Positions 35,785 through 43,477 of a stretch of DNA of 64,000 nt are shown piece after piece. Source of the stretch: RYN-133 sp963754285 (GTDB taxonomy: Bacteria > Actinomycetota > Actinomycetes > Mycobacteriales > Jatrophihabitantaceae); contig CAVWFN010000005.1 of assembly GCA_963754285.1 (NCBI GenBank), positions 129,571 through 193,570 on the forward strand, in the 5' to 3' direction. The notes below the pieces were generated by a model. The model saw only the letters and a list, made by a program, of their open reading frames with translations, had not been told where the DNA came from and ran no database searches. Both the position numbers and the translations under genes were made by a program. Each line of letters starts with the position of its first letter. The first letter of the stretch is position 1.

Positions 35785-36335
35785 TGCTTGCGCGGCGACG
35801 GCCCACCGATGTGCGGCAACGGCGCAGTGGCGTCCTCGGGCAGTCCGGTCGTCCCGACGTCGTCGGGGTCGGGACGTTGCTCACTGAAGACGAGATGCCG
35901 CAGGTCGCGATAGAACGAGTGCGGGTGCCAGACCTTGACCATGTGTCGCACGTCGGGGTGATTGCCGGGCGCTTCGAGCTCGATCGTCGCGTAGTCGAGC
36001 AGTTTGCCCGGCACGCTCTGCACGATGCGCATGCCGGACACGCGGTCGACACGCAGGAACGCCTCGCTGGTCGTCGTCTCGGGGACGCCTTGCACGCGAA
36101 TGATCCGCTTGCGGGTCAGGATGATCCGTTCGGCGTTCCAGGTCTGCCAGCGGAACAGCATCGACACTCCGAGCAACAAGATCACGACGATCCAGATGAT
36201 CGGCTCGGCCAACGCCCAGACGACGAGCGCGAGCAGGCCGATGCCGGCCCATTTGCCGGGCAGCCGGAACAACACGATCGGGTGGTGGCGGGTCGTCGTG
36301 ACGACCGGGAGCTCGGACCGCATCAGTGGCGGCAT
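35781..36335 (-). CDS. Bacterial PH-domain membrane protein
   Basis: 184 residues. Two adjacent hydrophobic segments (about 28-45 and 47-60) are followed by a bPH-type domain: ERIILTRKRIIRVQGVP (about 69-85) and RVSGMRIVQSVPGKLLDYATIELE (split over about 98-121). The C-terminus is Pro-rich. Such proteins are membrane-bound and of unknown role. The start (ATG 36335) has GAGGGG upstream. The gene is preceded by a 53-residue membrane protein gene 13 nt away, so the two probably share an operon with the PHP gene. Confidence 0.78.
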   Translation of the reverse strand: MPPLMRSELPVVTTTRHHPIVLFRLPGKWAGIGLLALVVWALAEPIIWIVVILLLGVSMLFRWQTWNAERIILTRKRIIRVQGVPETTTSEAFLRVDRVSGMRIVQSVPGKLLDYATIELEAPGNHPDVRHMVKVWHPHSFYRDLRHLVFSEQRPDPDDVGTTGLPEDATAPLPHIGGPSPRKQ

Positions 36336-36348
36336 GGCGGCCTACCCC

Positions 36349-36510
36349 TCAGGAGGTGACCTTGTCGAGGAACTGCCCGACGCCGTGCGCGACATTCACC
36401 ACCGCGTGCCAGCTGGCGTGAAAGATGTTGGCCGCCTGATCGGGTGAGGTCATCGCATAGAACACGATGAAGACCAGTACGACGATGCCGATGGTGCTCT
36501 TGACCGTCAC
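36349..36510 (-). CDS. 53-residue single-pass membrane protein
   Basis: Direct translation from GTG 36510 gives 53 residues. Residues 5-20 (STIGIVVLVFIVFYAM) form one membrane helix, followed by an amphipathic tail (TSPDQAANIFHASWHAVVN). GGAAGG lies 8 nt before the start. The gene ends 13 nt before the PH-domain gene and is probably its operon partner. The organisation suggests a small accessory or assembly subunit of that membrane protein, which is inference. Length is below usual ORF cut-offs. Confidence 0.72.
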   Translation of the reverse strand: MTVKSTIGIVVLVFIVFYAMTSPDQAANIFHASWHAVVNVAHGVGQFLDKVTS

Positions 36511-36638
36511 CGTCTGCACCTTCCATCGATCATCATTGGCGGGCGCGGCACACCCCCGCGGTGCGCCGCTCCCACGTTTTCATACCGCAGCCAGCCACGA
36601 ACAGGGGGACGACGCGCCGACCGTGTCACTGTTGTGTC

Positions 36639-37046
36639 GTGGCCGAGTCCGAGAAGGCGAGCGCTGCGGTGCCGTGTGCGGGAGCAATCATCTTCGATGC
36701 GTCCGGACGCCTGTTGCTCGTGCGACGCGGCAACGAGCCGTCGCGCGGGTTGTGGTGCGAGCCCAGCGGACGGTGCGAACCCGGCGAGGCCGCGGCCGAA
36801 GCCTGCGTGCGTGAGACGCGCGAAGAGACCGGTCTGGACGTGCGGGTCGTGCGCGCGGCCGGGTCTGTGCGCATCGGCAACTACGTCATCGACGACTTCG
36901 TGTGCGAGATCGTCGGCGGCACCGCGATCGCCGGCGACGACGCGGACGAGCTGCGCTGGGTCACGCGCGCCGAGCTGGCGCAACTGCCCCTCGTGCCCGA
37001 TCTGGAAGAGATCCTCGCGTCCTGGGACTGCTTGCCCAGGAGCTAG
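36639..37046 (+). CDS. NUDIX hydrolase
   Basis: 135 residues from GTG 36639; the frame is open upstream but reads Pro/His/Arg-rich non-homologous sequence. The complete NUDIX box GRCEPGEAAAEACVRETREE followed by TGLDV (about 43-67) has all Glu residues for Mg binding. The N-terminal strand ASAAVPCAGAIIFD is typical. The family hydrolyses nucleoside diphosphates linked to another moiety. ADP-ribose or 8-oxo-dGTP are possible substrates. It ends 9 nt from the convergent MaoC gene. Confidence 0.88.
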   Translation: MAESEKASAAVPCAGAIIFDASGRLLLVRRGNEPSRGLWCEPSGRCEPGEAAAEACVRETREETGLDVRVVRAAGSVRIGNYVIDDFVCEIVGGTAIAGDDADELRWVTRAELAQLPLVPDLEEILASWDCLPRS

Positions 37047-37054
37047 TCACCCCG

Positions 37055-37561
37055 CTAGCGCTCCTTGGGCGTCGGGCGCCCTGGCTGCTCGCCGCCGCGC
37101 GCATCGATGTACTCCTTGGTCGGCACCATCACCTTGCGGCGGAAGATGCACACGACCGTGCCGTCCTGGTTGTAGCCGATGGTCTCGACGTGGACGACGC
37201 CACGGTCGGACTTCGACTTCGACGGAGTCTTGTCGAGCACGGTCGTCTCGCCGTAGATGGTGTCGCCGTGGAAGGTCGGAGCGATGTGACGCAACGATTC
37301 GACCTCGAGGTTGGCGATGGCCTTGCCGCTGACGTCGGGCACCGACATCCCGAGCAGCAGCGAATAGATGTAGTTGCCGACCACGACGTTCTTGCCGAAA
37401 TCGGTGGTCTTCTGCGCGTAGTTGGCGTCCATGTGCAGCGGGTGGTGGTTCATGGTGAGCAGACAGAACAGGTGGTCGTCGTACTCGGTGACCGTCTTCC
37501 CGGGCCAGTGCTTGTAGGTCGCGCCGACCTCGAACTCCTCGTAGTACCGACCGAACTGCAC
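37055..37561 (-). CDS. MaoC-like hotdog-fold dehydratase
   Basis: 168 residues from GTG 37561; the frame is open upstream but without homology. The hydratase motif is present as NHHPLHMDANYAQKTTDFGK (about 38-57), with Asp and His in the dyad positions. VVGNYIYSLLLGM follows. MaoC proteins hydrate enoyl-CoA or mesaconyl-CoA esters. It may belong to a dicarboxylate or beta-oxidation pathway whose other genes are not in the window. It is divergent from corA. Confidence 0.85.
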   Translation of the reverse strand: MQFGRYYEEFEVGATYKHWPGKTVTEYDDHLFCLLTMNHHPLHMDANYAQKTTDFGKNVVVGNYIYSLLLGMSVPDVSGKAIANLEVESLRHIAPTFHGDTIYGETTVLDKTPSKSKSDRGVVHVETIGYNQDGTVVCIFRRKVMVPTKEYIDARGGEQPGRPTPKER

Positions 37562-37656
37562 GGTGCACGTTCCCCTCGTCGTTGGTGGTGCCGTTTGCCG
37601 AACCTGACGACGATCCTGCCCTCCGATGGGTTCAGGACGCGCGCCGGAGGGGCAGA

Positions 37657-38757
37657 ATGTGGCCGATGCCAAGTGTGCCGCGCCCCCGTGCGCTCGTTCC
37701 CGGCCGGCTCGTACCCGGTCGGCGTCAGCGCGGCCACGCCGTCCCGGCCGACGTGCAGCGGTCGGCGATCGTCGACTGTGCGATCTACCGCGAGGGCAGC
37801 CGGGTTCCGGAGCAGGTCGACTGGCGTGCCGCGATCGACGAGGTCGAGCGCACCGAGGACGGCTTCGTGTGGATCGGCATGCACGAGCCGAACAGCGAAC
37901 AGTTCGCCGGCGTCGCCGAACGGTTCGGGCTGCACCCGCTGGCCGTCGAGGACGTCATCAGCGCACACCAGCGGCCCAAGCTCGAGTCGTACCAGGACAC
38001 GTTGTTCGTCGTCGTGAAGACGGTGCATTACGACGACTCCCTGCCGGGCGGCACTGCCGAGGTGGTCGAGACCGGCGAGGTGATGGTCTTCCTGGGCCAC
38101 AACTTCGTGCTGACGGTTCGGCACGGCGAGCACGGCGGCCTGCACGCCGTGCGCGAGCGGTTGGAACACGATTCCGACCTGCTCGCGCTCGGGCCGTCCG
38201 CAGTGCTGCACGCCGTGCTCGACTCGATCGTCGACTCCTACGTCGTCGTGTGCCGCGCGTTGCAGGAAGACGTCGACGAGGCCGAGAGCGCCGTGTTCAC
38301 CGAGTCGAGCAAGATGGCCGATTCGAATGTGATCTACGTGCTGAAGCGTGAGGTGCTCGAGTTGCGGCGCTCGACGGCTCCGCTGTCACCGGTGCTGCGT
38401 CATCTCACGCACACACATCTGCCGCAGATCGAGCCGAAGGTGCGCGACTACTTCCGCGACGTCGACGACCACCTCAGCGAGGTCGTCGACCGCGTCAACG
38501 GATTCGACGAACTGCTCACCACGCTGGTGTCGGCGAATCTGGCGCGCGTATCGGTCGTGCAGAACGAGGACATGCGCAAGATCTCGGCGTGGGTGGCCAT
38601 AGCCGCCGTGCCGACGATGCTCGCCGGCATCTACGGGATGAACTTCGACAACATGCCCGAGCTGCACTGGTCGTTCGGATATCCGCTGGTGATCGCAGTG
38701 ATGGCCGCAGTCTGCATCTCGCTCTACCGGGCGTTCAAACGCAACGGCTGGCTCTGA
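37657..38757 (+). CDS. corA: CorA-family magnesium/cobalt channel
   Basis: 366 residues, ATG 37657 with GGAGGGG just upstream. A long cytoplasmic domain includes FVWIGMHEPNSEQF (about 69-82) and HPLAVEDVISAHQRPKLE (about 94-111). Two C-terminal membrane helices follow, the first containing the CorA signature YGMNFDNMPE (about 326-335). The protein forms a pentameric channel in the cytoplasmic membrane. The short positively charged C-terminal tail (FKRNGWL) is complete. It ends 10 nt from the convergent SUFU gene. Confidence 0.92.
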   Translation: MWPMPSVPRPRALVPGRLVPGRRQRGHAVPADVQRSAIVDCAIYREGSRVPEQVDWRAAIDEVERTEDGFVWIGMHEPNSEQFAGVAERFGLHPLAVEDVISAHQRPKLESYQDTLFVVVKTVHYDDSLPGGTAEVVETGEVMVFLGHNFVLTVRHGEHGGLHAVRERLEHDSDLLALGPSAVLHAVLDSIVDSYVVVCRALQEDVDEAESAVFTESSKMADSNVIYVLKREVLELRRSTAPLSPVLRHLTHTHLPQIEPKVRDYFRDVDDHLSEVVDRVNGFDELLTTLVSANLARVSVVQNEDMRKISAWVAIAAVPTMLAGIYGMNFDNMPELHWSFGYPLVIAVMAAVCISLYRAFKRNGWL

Positions 38758-38766
38758 ACGACCTGC

Positions 38767-39321
38767 CTAAGTCAGGTCGACGGCACGACGGGCGAGATCT
38801 TGCACGTCGGTGCCGTTGTCGCTCCAGCGCCGGCGAAGTTCTTCACTGCCGTGCACGCGGCACCAGGCCAGCTCGTTCTGCGTTGCCGGGACGAGTTGCA
38901 GAACCTCGACCTCGCCGATCGATGCGAGCGGTGACTCGACGACGAGCGCACCCGTGCACGCTGATCCGGCGGCGAGCGGTTGGCCGAGGTCGACGGTCAT
39001 GCCGGCCCGGTAGACCACGCCCTCGACCGCCGGCGCCGCGGCCAGCACCGCGAGCTGACGCCACACGTCGGCGAACGCGTCTCGTTCATCGCGCAGGTGC
39101 ACCATCAACTCCGCACGAGGTCCGTCGGCGTTCATGATGTCGGCGTCGGCGCCGGTCATCGGGTGACGCGACATGCCCAGCGACACGTAGGCCCGCTCGC
39201 CCGGAATCGGCTCGAAGCGCAACACCTCGATCGCGTCGACACCGAGAAACGACACCGACGCACGCAACGGTGCATGCGCGAAATGAGCCGCCAACGCCGC
39301 GTCGACCGCGTCCAGATCCAT
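38767..39321 (-). CDS. SUFU (suppressor of fused) domain protein, possible immunity protein
   Basis: 184 residues from ATG 39321, 7 nt after TAGCGT (39329-39334), so it can be leaderless. The region YVSLGMSRHPMTG, then RAELMVHLRDERD (about 47-85), and the closing QLVPATQNELAW fit the SUFU fold. In bacteria SUFU proteins are known immunity proteins of polymorphic toxin systems (established for the family). It follows a WXG100 gene by 21 nt, which supports a link with type VII secretion. No cognate toxin is visible here. Confidence 0.7.
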   Translation of the reverse strand: MDLDAVDAALAAHFAHAPLRASVSFLGVDAIEVLRFEPIPGERAYVSLGMSRHPMTGADADIMNADGPRAELMVHLRDERDAFADVWRQLAVLAAAPAVEGVVYRAGMTVDLGQPLAAGSACTGALVVESPLASIGEVEVLQLVPATQNELAWCRVHGSEELRRRWSDNGTDVQDLARRAVDLT

Positions 39322-39342
39322 GCGGCCCACGCTAGCTTCGGG

Positions 39343-39633
39343 TCAGCGGAACGAGGCCGCCACCTGCGCCTCGACCTCGGCATAGGTCGTACCGGCCCGC
39401 GCGAGCAGCTGCCCGATGCCGTCGAGTGCGTCTGACATCCCCCGCGCGTGCGCATCGAACTGGTCGTACAGCGTGGCGAACTGCGCGGACGCGGCGCCGC
39501 TCCAGTCGGCACCGAACAGTGGGCCGAGCTGGCCGCGCAGGTGCTGATGTTGCGCGCGCACGTCATTCGAGACGCGGCCCACCGTCGCGCCCATCGATTC
39601 GAGTTGGCCGGGAGTGACCCGGAATCCGGACAT
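39343..39633 (-). CDS. WXG100-family type VII secreted protein
   Basis: 96 residues, the normal WXG100 length. The central turn reads DWSGAAS (about 42-48, the WxG motif). The C-terminus has YAEVE (Y-x-x-x-E), the type VII export signal. Two amphipathic helices flank the turn. An AGGGAAG ribosome-binding site precedes the ATG. The gene is divergent from an FHA-FtsK/SpoIIIE ATPase gene 166 nt away, which is the expected secretion motor. Confidence 0.85.
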   Translation of the reverse strand: MSGFRVTPGQLESMGATVGRVSNDVRAQHQHLRGQLGPLFGADWSGAASAQFATLYDQFDAHARGMSDALDGIGQLLARAGTTYAEVEAQVAASFR

Positions 39634-39706
39634 GGTTGCTTCCCTTCGTCGAGGTCTTGCGACCGTAGGTCGGCGATCGCTCGCGCGAGCGTCGCGCTCG
39701 GCCGGT

Positions 39707-39744
39707 TGTGGACGAACGAGTGCTGCGGCCGGGTGTTGTCCACA
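39707..39744. promoter_or_regulatory. Two DnaA-box-like sequences in the divergent T7SS promoter region
   Basis: TTGTCCACA at 39736-39744 is a perfect high-GC actinobacterial DnaA box. TGTGGACGA at 39707-39715 is an inverted copy with one mismatch. Both lie in the 165-bp region between the WXG100 and ATPase genes. No cluster or AT-rich unwinding element is present, so it is not an origin. Confidence 0.45.
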
Positions 39745-39798
39745 GCCTCGTGGGCGCTTGCGCGAATCTGTCGGACCCCGCTCGAAGACTGCCCCGCC

Positions 39799-42225
39799 AT
39801 GCGGACCGATCTCACCGTGCGAACCAGCGACGACGCCGATGTCGACCTCGCGGTCATTGCTCCGGCCGGCACGACGTGGAGCGCGGTGCGCGACGCAGTG
39901 TGCGCCGCTGCCGGCGGTGTCGAACCGCTCTGGTGCGGTCGCAGGTCACTGCACCCGACGATGCAGCTCGGCACGCCCCCGCTCGTCACCGGCGCGACGC
40001 TCACGACCGATCGTCCGGTCGTCGAGGCCGATGCGACGATGCGCCTCGAGGTCGTGGGCGGTCGTGATTGCGGCGCGTCCGTGCCTGTCGGCAACGACGT
40101 CGTAACCATCGGCCGCGCCCCCGACTGCGACCTCGTCCTCACCGACCCGCATGTCTCGCGACAGCACGTCCGGCTGCGCATCACCTCGACCGCCGCGATC
40201 GCTGTCGATCTCCACTCCACCGACGGCCTGCATGCGTCCGGTGGCGTTTCGCGTGAGGTGCGGCTCTCGCACGACAGCGTCGTACGCGTCGGCGCCAGCT
40301 ACCTCGCGGTCAGCGGCCTGGCCGGCGCCACGCCACCTCCCGAGGCGATCAGGGTTCCTGACGAGCCGGCGCCACCCCCGAAACCGACCCGCGTGCAGTT
40401 GCTCGCGACCCTCGCGCCCGCGATCATCGGCGGTGCTCTGGCGGTGATGACCGGCGCGTGGGCGTTCCTCGCCTTCGCCGTCCTCACTCCGGTGGCGACG
40501 ATTGCCGGCAGCCTCGGCGAACGGCGACACACCCGACGCACGTATCGCGGCGCAATCAGGCACTACCGGTGCGAGCTCGCCCGGTCCGAGGAAGCCCTGC
40601 GTGATGCGCTGCTGCGAGAGGGTGCGCACCGCCGCCGCGAACATCCGCCGCCGTCCGCCCGGCTACGCCGAACCGGTCCGAGCGACCGCGTCCGCGTGGG
40701 TATCGGCACGATGCCGTCGCGTGTGCAGCCGATCGGCGACGTCCTGGACGTACCGGTGACGATCGACATCGGCGCAGGCCCGGTCGCGCTGGCCGGACCA
40801 CGCGAGCTCTGCCGCGACATCGCACGAGCGCTAGCCATTCAAGCCGCAGCGAGCGGAACCGGCATCGATGCTGATCGCCGCGACGAGTGGCGGTGGACGC
40901 GGTGGCTGCCTGTCGTTCCCGATCGCACGCTCGCCGTCGTCGAGGGTGACGGGGCGGTCGAGGCGACGAGGGCGATCGTGCTCGTCGATACGGTTCCCGA
41001 CATCCCCGACGCGTGCACCACCCGGATCGTTGCCGGCGAGGACAACGGCATCGTGCAGGTGCAGCAGCCGGACGGCACCCGCGTCGACGCGATCGCCGAC
41101 CGGCTGACCGCGGCCCGGGCCGAACGGGTTGCCCGCCGGCTCGCTGCGGGCACTCAGCGGGTGACCGCGACGATCCCGAGCCGTTGTCAGCTCGGCGACC
41201 TCGTCGGCGACGTCGATCTGCACGAGCGCTGGTCGGCGGCGGACGGGTCGATGCGCACCACGATCGGCGTCGGTGTCGACGGTCCGGTGACCGTCGATCT
41301 CGATCGCGACGGCCCGCACGTCCTGATCGCGGGCAGCACCGGCGCCGGCAAGTCCGAGCTGCTGCAATGTCTTGTCGCCGGCCTCGCGAGCGCGCAACCA
41401 CCGTCGAAGGTGTCGTTCCTGCTGATCGACTACAAGGGCGGCGCCGCCTTCGGCGAGTGCGCACAACTTCCGCACACCGTCGGGCTGGTCACCGACCTGG
41501 ACGAACAGCTCACCCGGCGAGTGCTGACCGCACTCGACAGCGAGCTGCGTCGACGTGAACGGCTACTCGCGACGGCAGGCGTCGCCGACCTGGGCTCGTA
41601 CCACGCAGCCGGCACCGCTCAACCCATTGCGCGATTGGTGATCGTCGTCGATGAGTTCGCCACCCTTGCCGACGAGCTCGGCGACTTTGTGCCGAGCCTT
41701 GTGGCCATCGCGCGTCGAGGCAGATCACTCGGCCTGCATCTCGTTCTTGCGACCCAACGTCCGTCCGGCGTGGTGTCGCCCGAGATCCGTGCGAACACCG
41801 CGATGCGGATCTGCCTGCGAGTCACGAGCGCCGCCGAGTCGATCGATGTCGTCGACACTCCGGCAGCGGCCGCCATCGCGCCGACCACGCCGGGGCGGGC
41901 GATCCTCCGCACGGGGTCCGCTGTGCGCGAGTTCCAGACCGCGCTCGTGTCGAGCGCACCGCGCACCTTCGACGCACCACAAGTCGTCGCGCTCGGCGCC
42001 TGGCGCGATCTTCCGGATCCGACGTTGCATTCGCGCGAATCCGAGCTGCAGCGACTTGTCACCGCGGCGAGACGCGCGCACGACGCGGCGCCGCCGCCAC
42101 ACCGGCCATGGCTCGAACCGCTGCCGAGCAGGCTGACGCTCGAACGGTCGACGCGACCGACACGGCCGACGCCGTCGTTATCGGCCGCGTCGATCTGCCT
42201 GCCGACCAGCGGCAACCGCCGCTGA
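39799..42225 (+). CDS. FHA-domain FtsK/SpoIIIE ATPase of type VII type (EssC/EccC-like), first part
   Basis: 808 residues to the stop at 42225. An N-terminal ubiquitin-like region (about 1-80) is followed by an FHA domain (about 90-165: VTIGRAPDCDLVLTDPHVSR). Two membrane helices lie at about 195-235. The ATPase domain has Walker A AGSTGAGKSEL (about 511-521), LLIDYKGGAAF, Walker B VIVVDEFATL (about 613-622) and ATQRPSG. This layout is that of EssC-type motors that export WXG100 substrates. The reading frame runs out just where further ATPase domains are expected. They are encoded in the overlapping +1 frame from about 42140, so one frameshift probably splits a single gene. Confidence 0.85.
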   Translation: MRTDLTVRTSDDADVDLAVIAPAGTTWSAVRDAVCAAAGGVEPLWCGRRSLHPTMQLGTPPLVTGATLTTDRPVVEADATMRLEVVGGRDCGASVPVGNDVVTIGRAPDCDLVLTDPHVSRQHVRLRITSTAAIAVDLHSTDGLHASGGVSREVRLSHDSVVRVGASYLAVSGLAGATPPPEAIRVPDEPAPPPKPTRVQLLATLAPAIIGGALAVMTGAWAFLAFAVLTPVATIAGSLGERRHTRRTYRGAIRHYRCELARSEEALRDALLREGAHRRREHPPPSARLRRTGPSDRVRVGIGTMPSRVQPIGDVLDVPVTIDIGAGPVALAGPRELCRDIARALAIQAAASGTGIDADRRDEWRWTRWLPVVPDRTLAVVEGDGAVEATRAIVLVDTVPDIPDACTTRIVAGEDNGIVQVQQPDGTRVDAIADRLTAARAERVARRLAAGTQRVTATIPSRCQLGDLVGDVDLHERWSAADGSMRTTIGVGVDGPVTVDLDRDGPHVLIAGSTGAGKSELLQCLVAGLASAQPPSKVSFLLIDYKGGAAFGECAQLPHTVGLVTDLDEQLTRRVLTALDSELRRRERLLATAGVADLGSYHAAGTAQPIARLVIVVDEFATLADELGDFVPSLVAIARRGRSLGLHLVLATQRPSGVVSPEIRANTAMRICLRVTSAAESIDVVDTPAAAAIAPTTPGRAILRTGSAVREFQTALVSSAPRTFDAPQVVALGAWRDLPDPTLHSRESELQRLVTAARRAHDAAPPPHRPWLEPLPSRLTLERSTRPTRPTPSLSAASICLPTSGNRR

Positions 42226-43475
42226 CCATCGACGTCGGCGGCGGCACCGTCGTGCTGATCAGCGGACGTCCGCGCTCGGGCCGCAGCACAGCGCTGCACA
42301 CGGTTGCGCACTCGGCAGCCGCACGAAACCTACCCAGCGAGCTGCAGGTCTACGGCATCGACGCGACCGGAAGCGGCCTGGCCGCGCTGCGCGCGCTTCC
42401 GCACACCGGCACCATCGCCACCGCGACCGACGGATTCGAGTTCGCCGCACGTCTCGTCGAGCGACTCATGACCTCGACGCACCCCTCATTGTTGCTGATC
42501 GACGGCTGGGACGAACTGCTCGCCGCCTCCGACGATCACGATGCCGGCCGCACCGCCGACCGGCTGATGACGCTCCTTCGCGCGGCTGGCCGTCGACACC
42601 TGACCGTCGTTGTCGCCGGTGGCCGCGCAACCCTCGCGCCACGATTGACCACACTTGCGACGACCACTTACGTGCTCGCGCTGAACGACGCCGCCGACTA
42701 CGCCGCCGCCGGGATCCCCGCACACGCCGCGCCGCTCGCACCGCCACCCGGACGCGCCGTGCGCTCCGGAGACTGGACGCAGGTGCAGTTCGCGATCGTC
42801 GACCAGCCGATCGCCGCGAGCGGGTCGCCGCCGCGCGAGGCGATCCGGATGCGACCGCTGCCCGAGTCGATCGGGCTCGCGCAGCTGACTTCGCCGGCCG
42901 GGGTCGTGCTCGGTGTCTGTGGCGACGACTGCGCTGTCGCCGCTGTCGACCTGGTGGCGGCCGAGGCCCGGATGCTGGTGGCCGGACCGCCGCGGTCCGG
43001 GTGCAGCACGGTGCTGTGCACCGTGCTCGCGCAGAGCAGAGCGTGCACGGTGGTCGCCTCGCCGCGATCGCCGTTGCTGGCAGGGGCGCGAGCCAAGGGT
43101 CACGCAGTGGTGACCTGCGCTGACGATCTTCCTGACATCGGCCTGCTGCTCGTCGACGACGTCCACCTGGTCGCCGACACGGCACTCGGAGACGCGATCG
43201 CTGCCTGGGCCGACGCCGGCGCGCCCGGCCGCGCTCTGGTGGCTGCCGGCCGCGCCGATGCCGTGGCGCTCGGCTATCGCGGTCTGGTCGGTCGACTGCG
43301 CGAGCAGTCGTGCGGCATCCTGCTCCGACCCCGAGCGGCCGACGGCGCGATCCTCGGTGTCGCCATCGCGCCGGCCCGGGCTACCCCACCGGCCGGCCGC
43401 GGTGTCCTTGTGCCCGACCCGTGCTGGGGTCTCGGCGCCGACCCGGTCGCGATCCAGGTGGCAACGCCGTGGTGA
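42108..43475 (+). CDS. FtsK/SpoIIIE ATPase, C-terminal degenerate ATPase domains (probably same gene as the preceding one)
   Basis: 455 residues in the frame opened at ATG 42108, which has no ribosome-binding site. From about residue 45 it contains a Walker-A-like loop SGRPRSGRSTAL and Walker B LLLIDGWDELL (about 126-136). A second degenerate loop AGPPRSGCSTVL (about 292-303) with LLLVDDVHLV follows. These resemble the second and third ATPase modules of EssC/EccC proteins, which regulate the first module on substrate binding. Proper joining to the upstream frame around 42135-42150 would give about 1225 residues. Confidence 0.7.
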   Translation: MARTAAEQADARTVDATDTADAVVIGRVDLPADQRQPPLTIDVGGGTVVLISGRPRSGRSTALHTVAHSAAARNLPSELQVYGIDATGSGLAALRALPHTGTIATATDGFEFAARLVERLMTSTHPSLLLIDGWDELLAASDDHDAGRTADRLMTLLRAAGRRHLTVVVAGGRATLAPRLTTLATTTYVLALNDAADYAAAGIPAHAAPLAPPPGRAVRSGDWTQVQFAIVDQPIAASGSPPREAIRMRPLPESIGLAQLTSPAGVVLGVCGDDCAVAAVDLVAAEARMLVAGPPRSGCSTVLCTVLAQSRACTVVASPRSPLLAGARAKGHAVVTCADDLPDIGLLLVDDVHLVADTALGDAIAAWADAGAPGRALVAAGRADAVALGYRGLVGRLREQSCGILLRPRAADGAILGVAIAPARATPPAGRGVLVPDPCWGLGADPVAIQVATPW

Positions 43476-43477
43476 GG

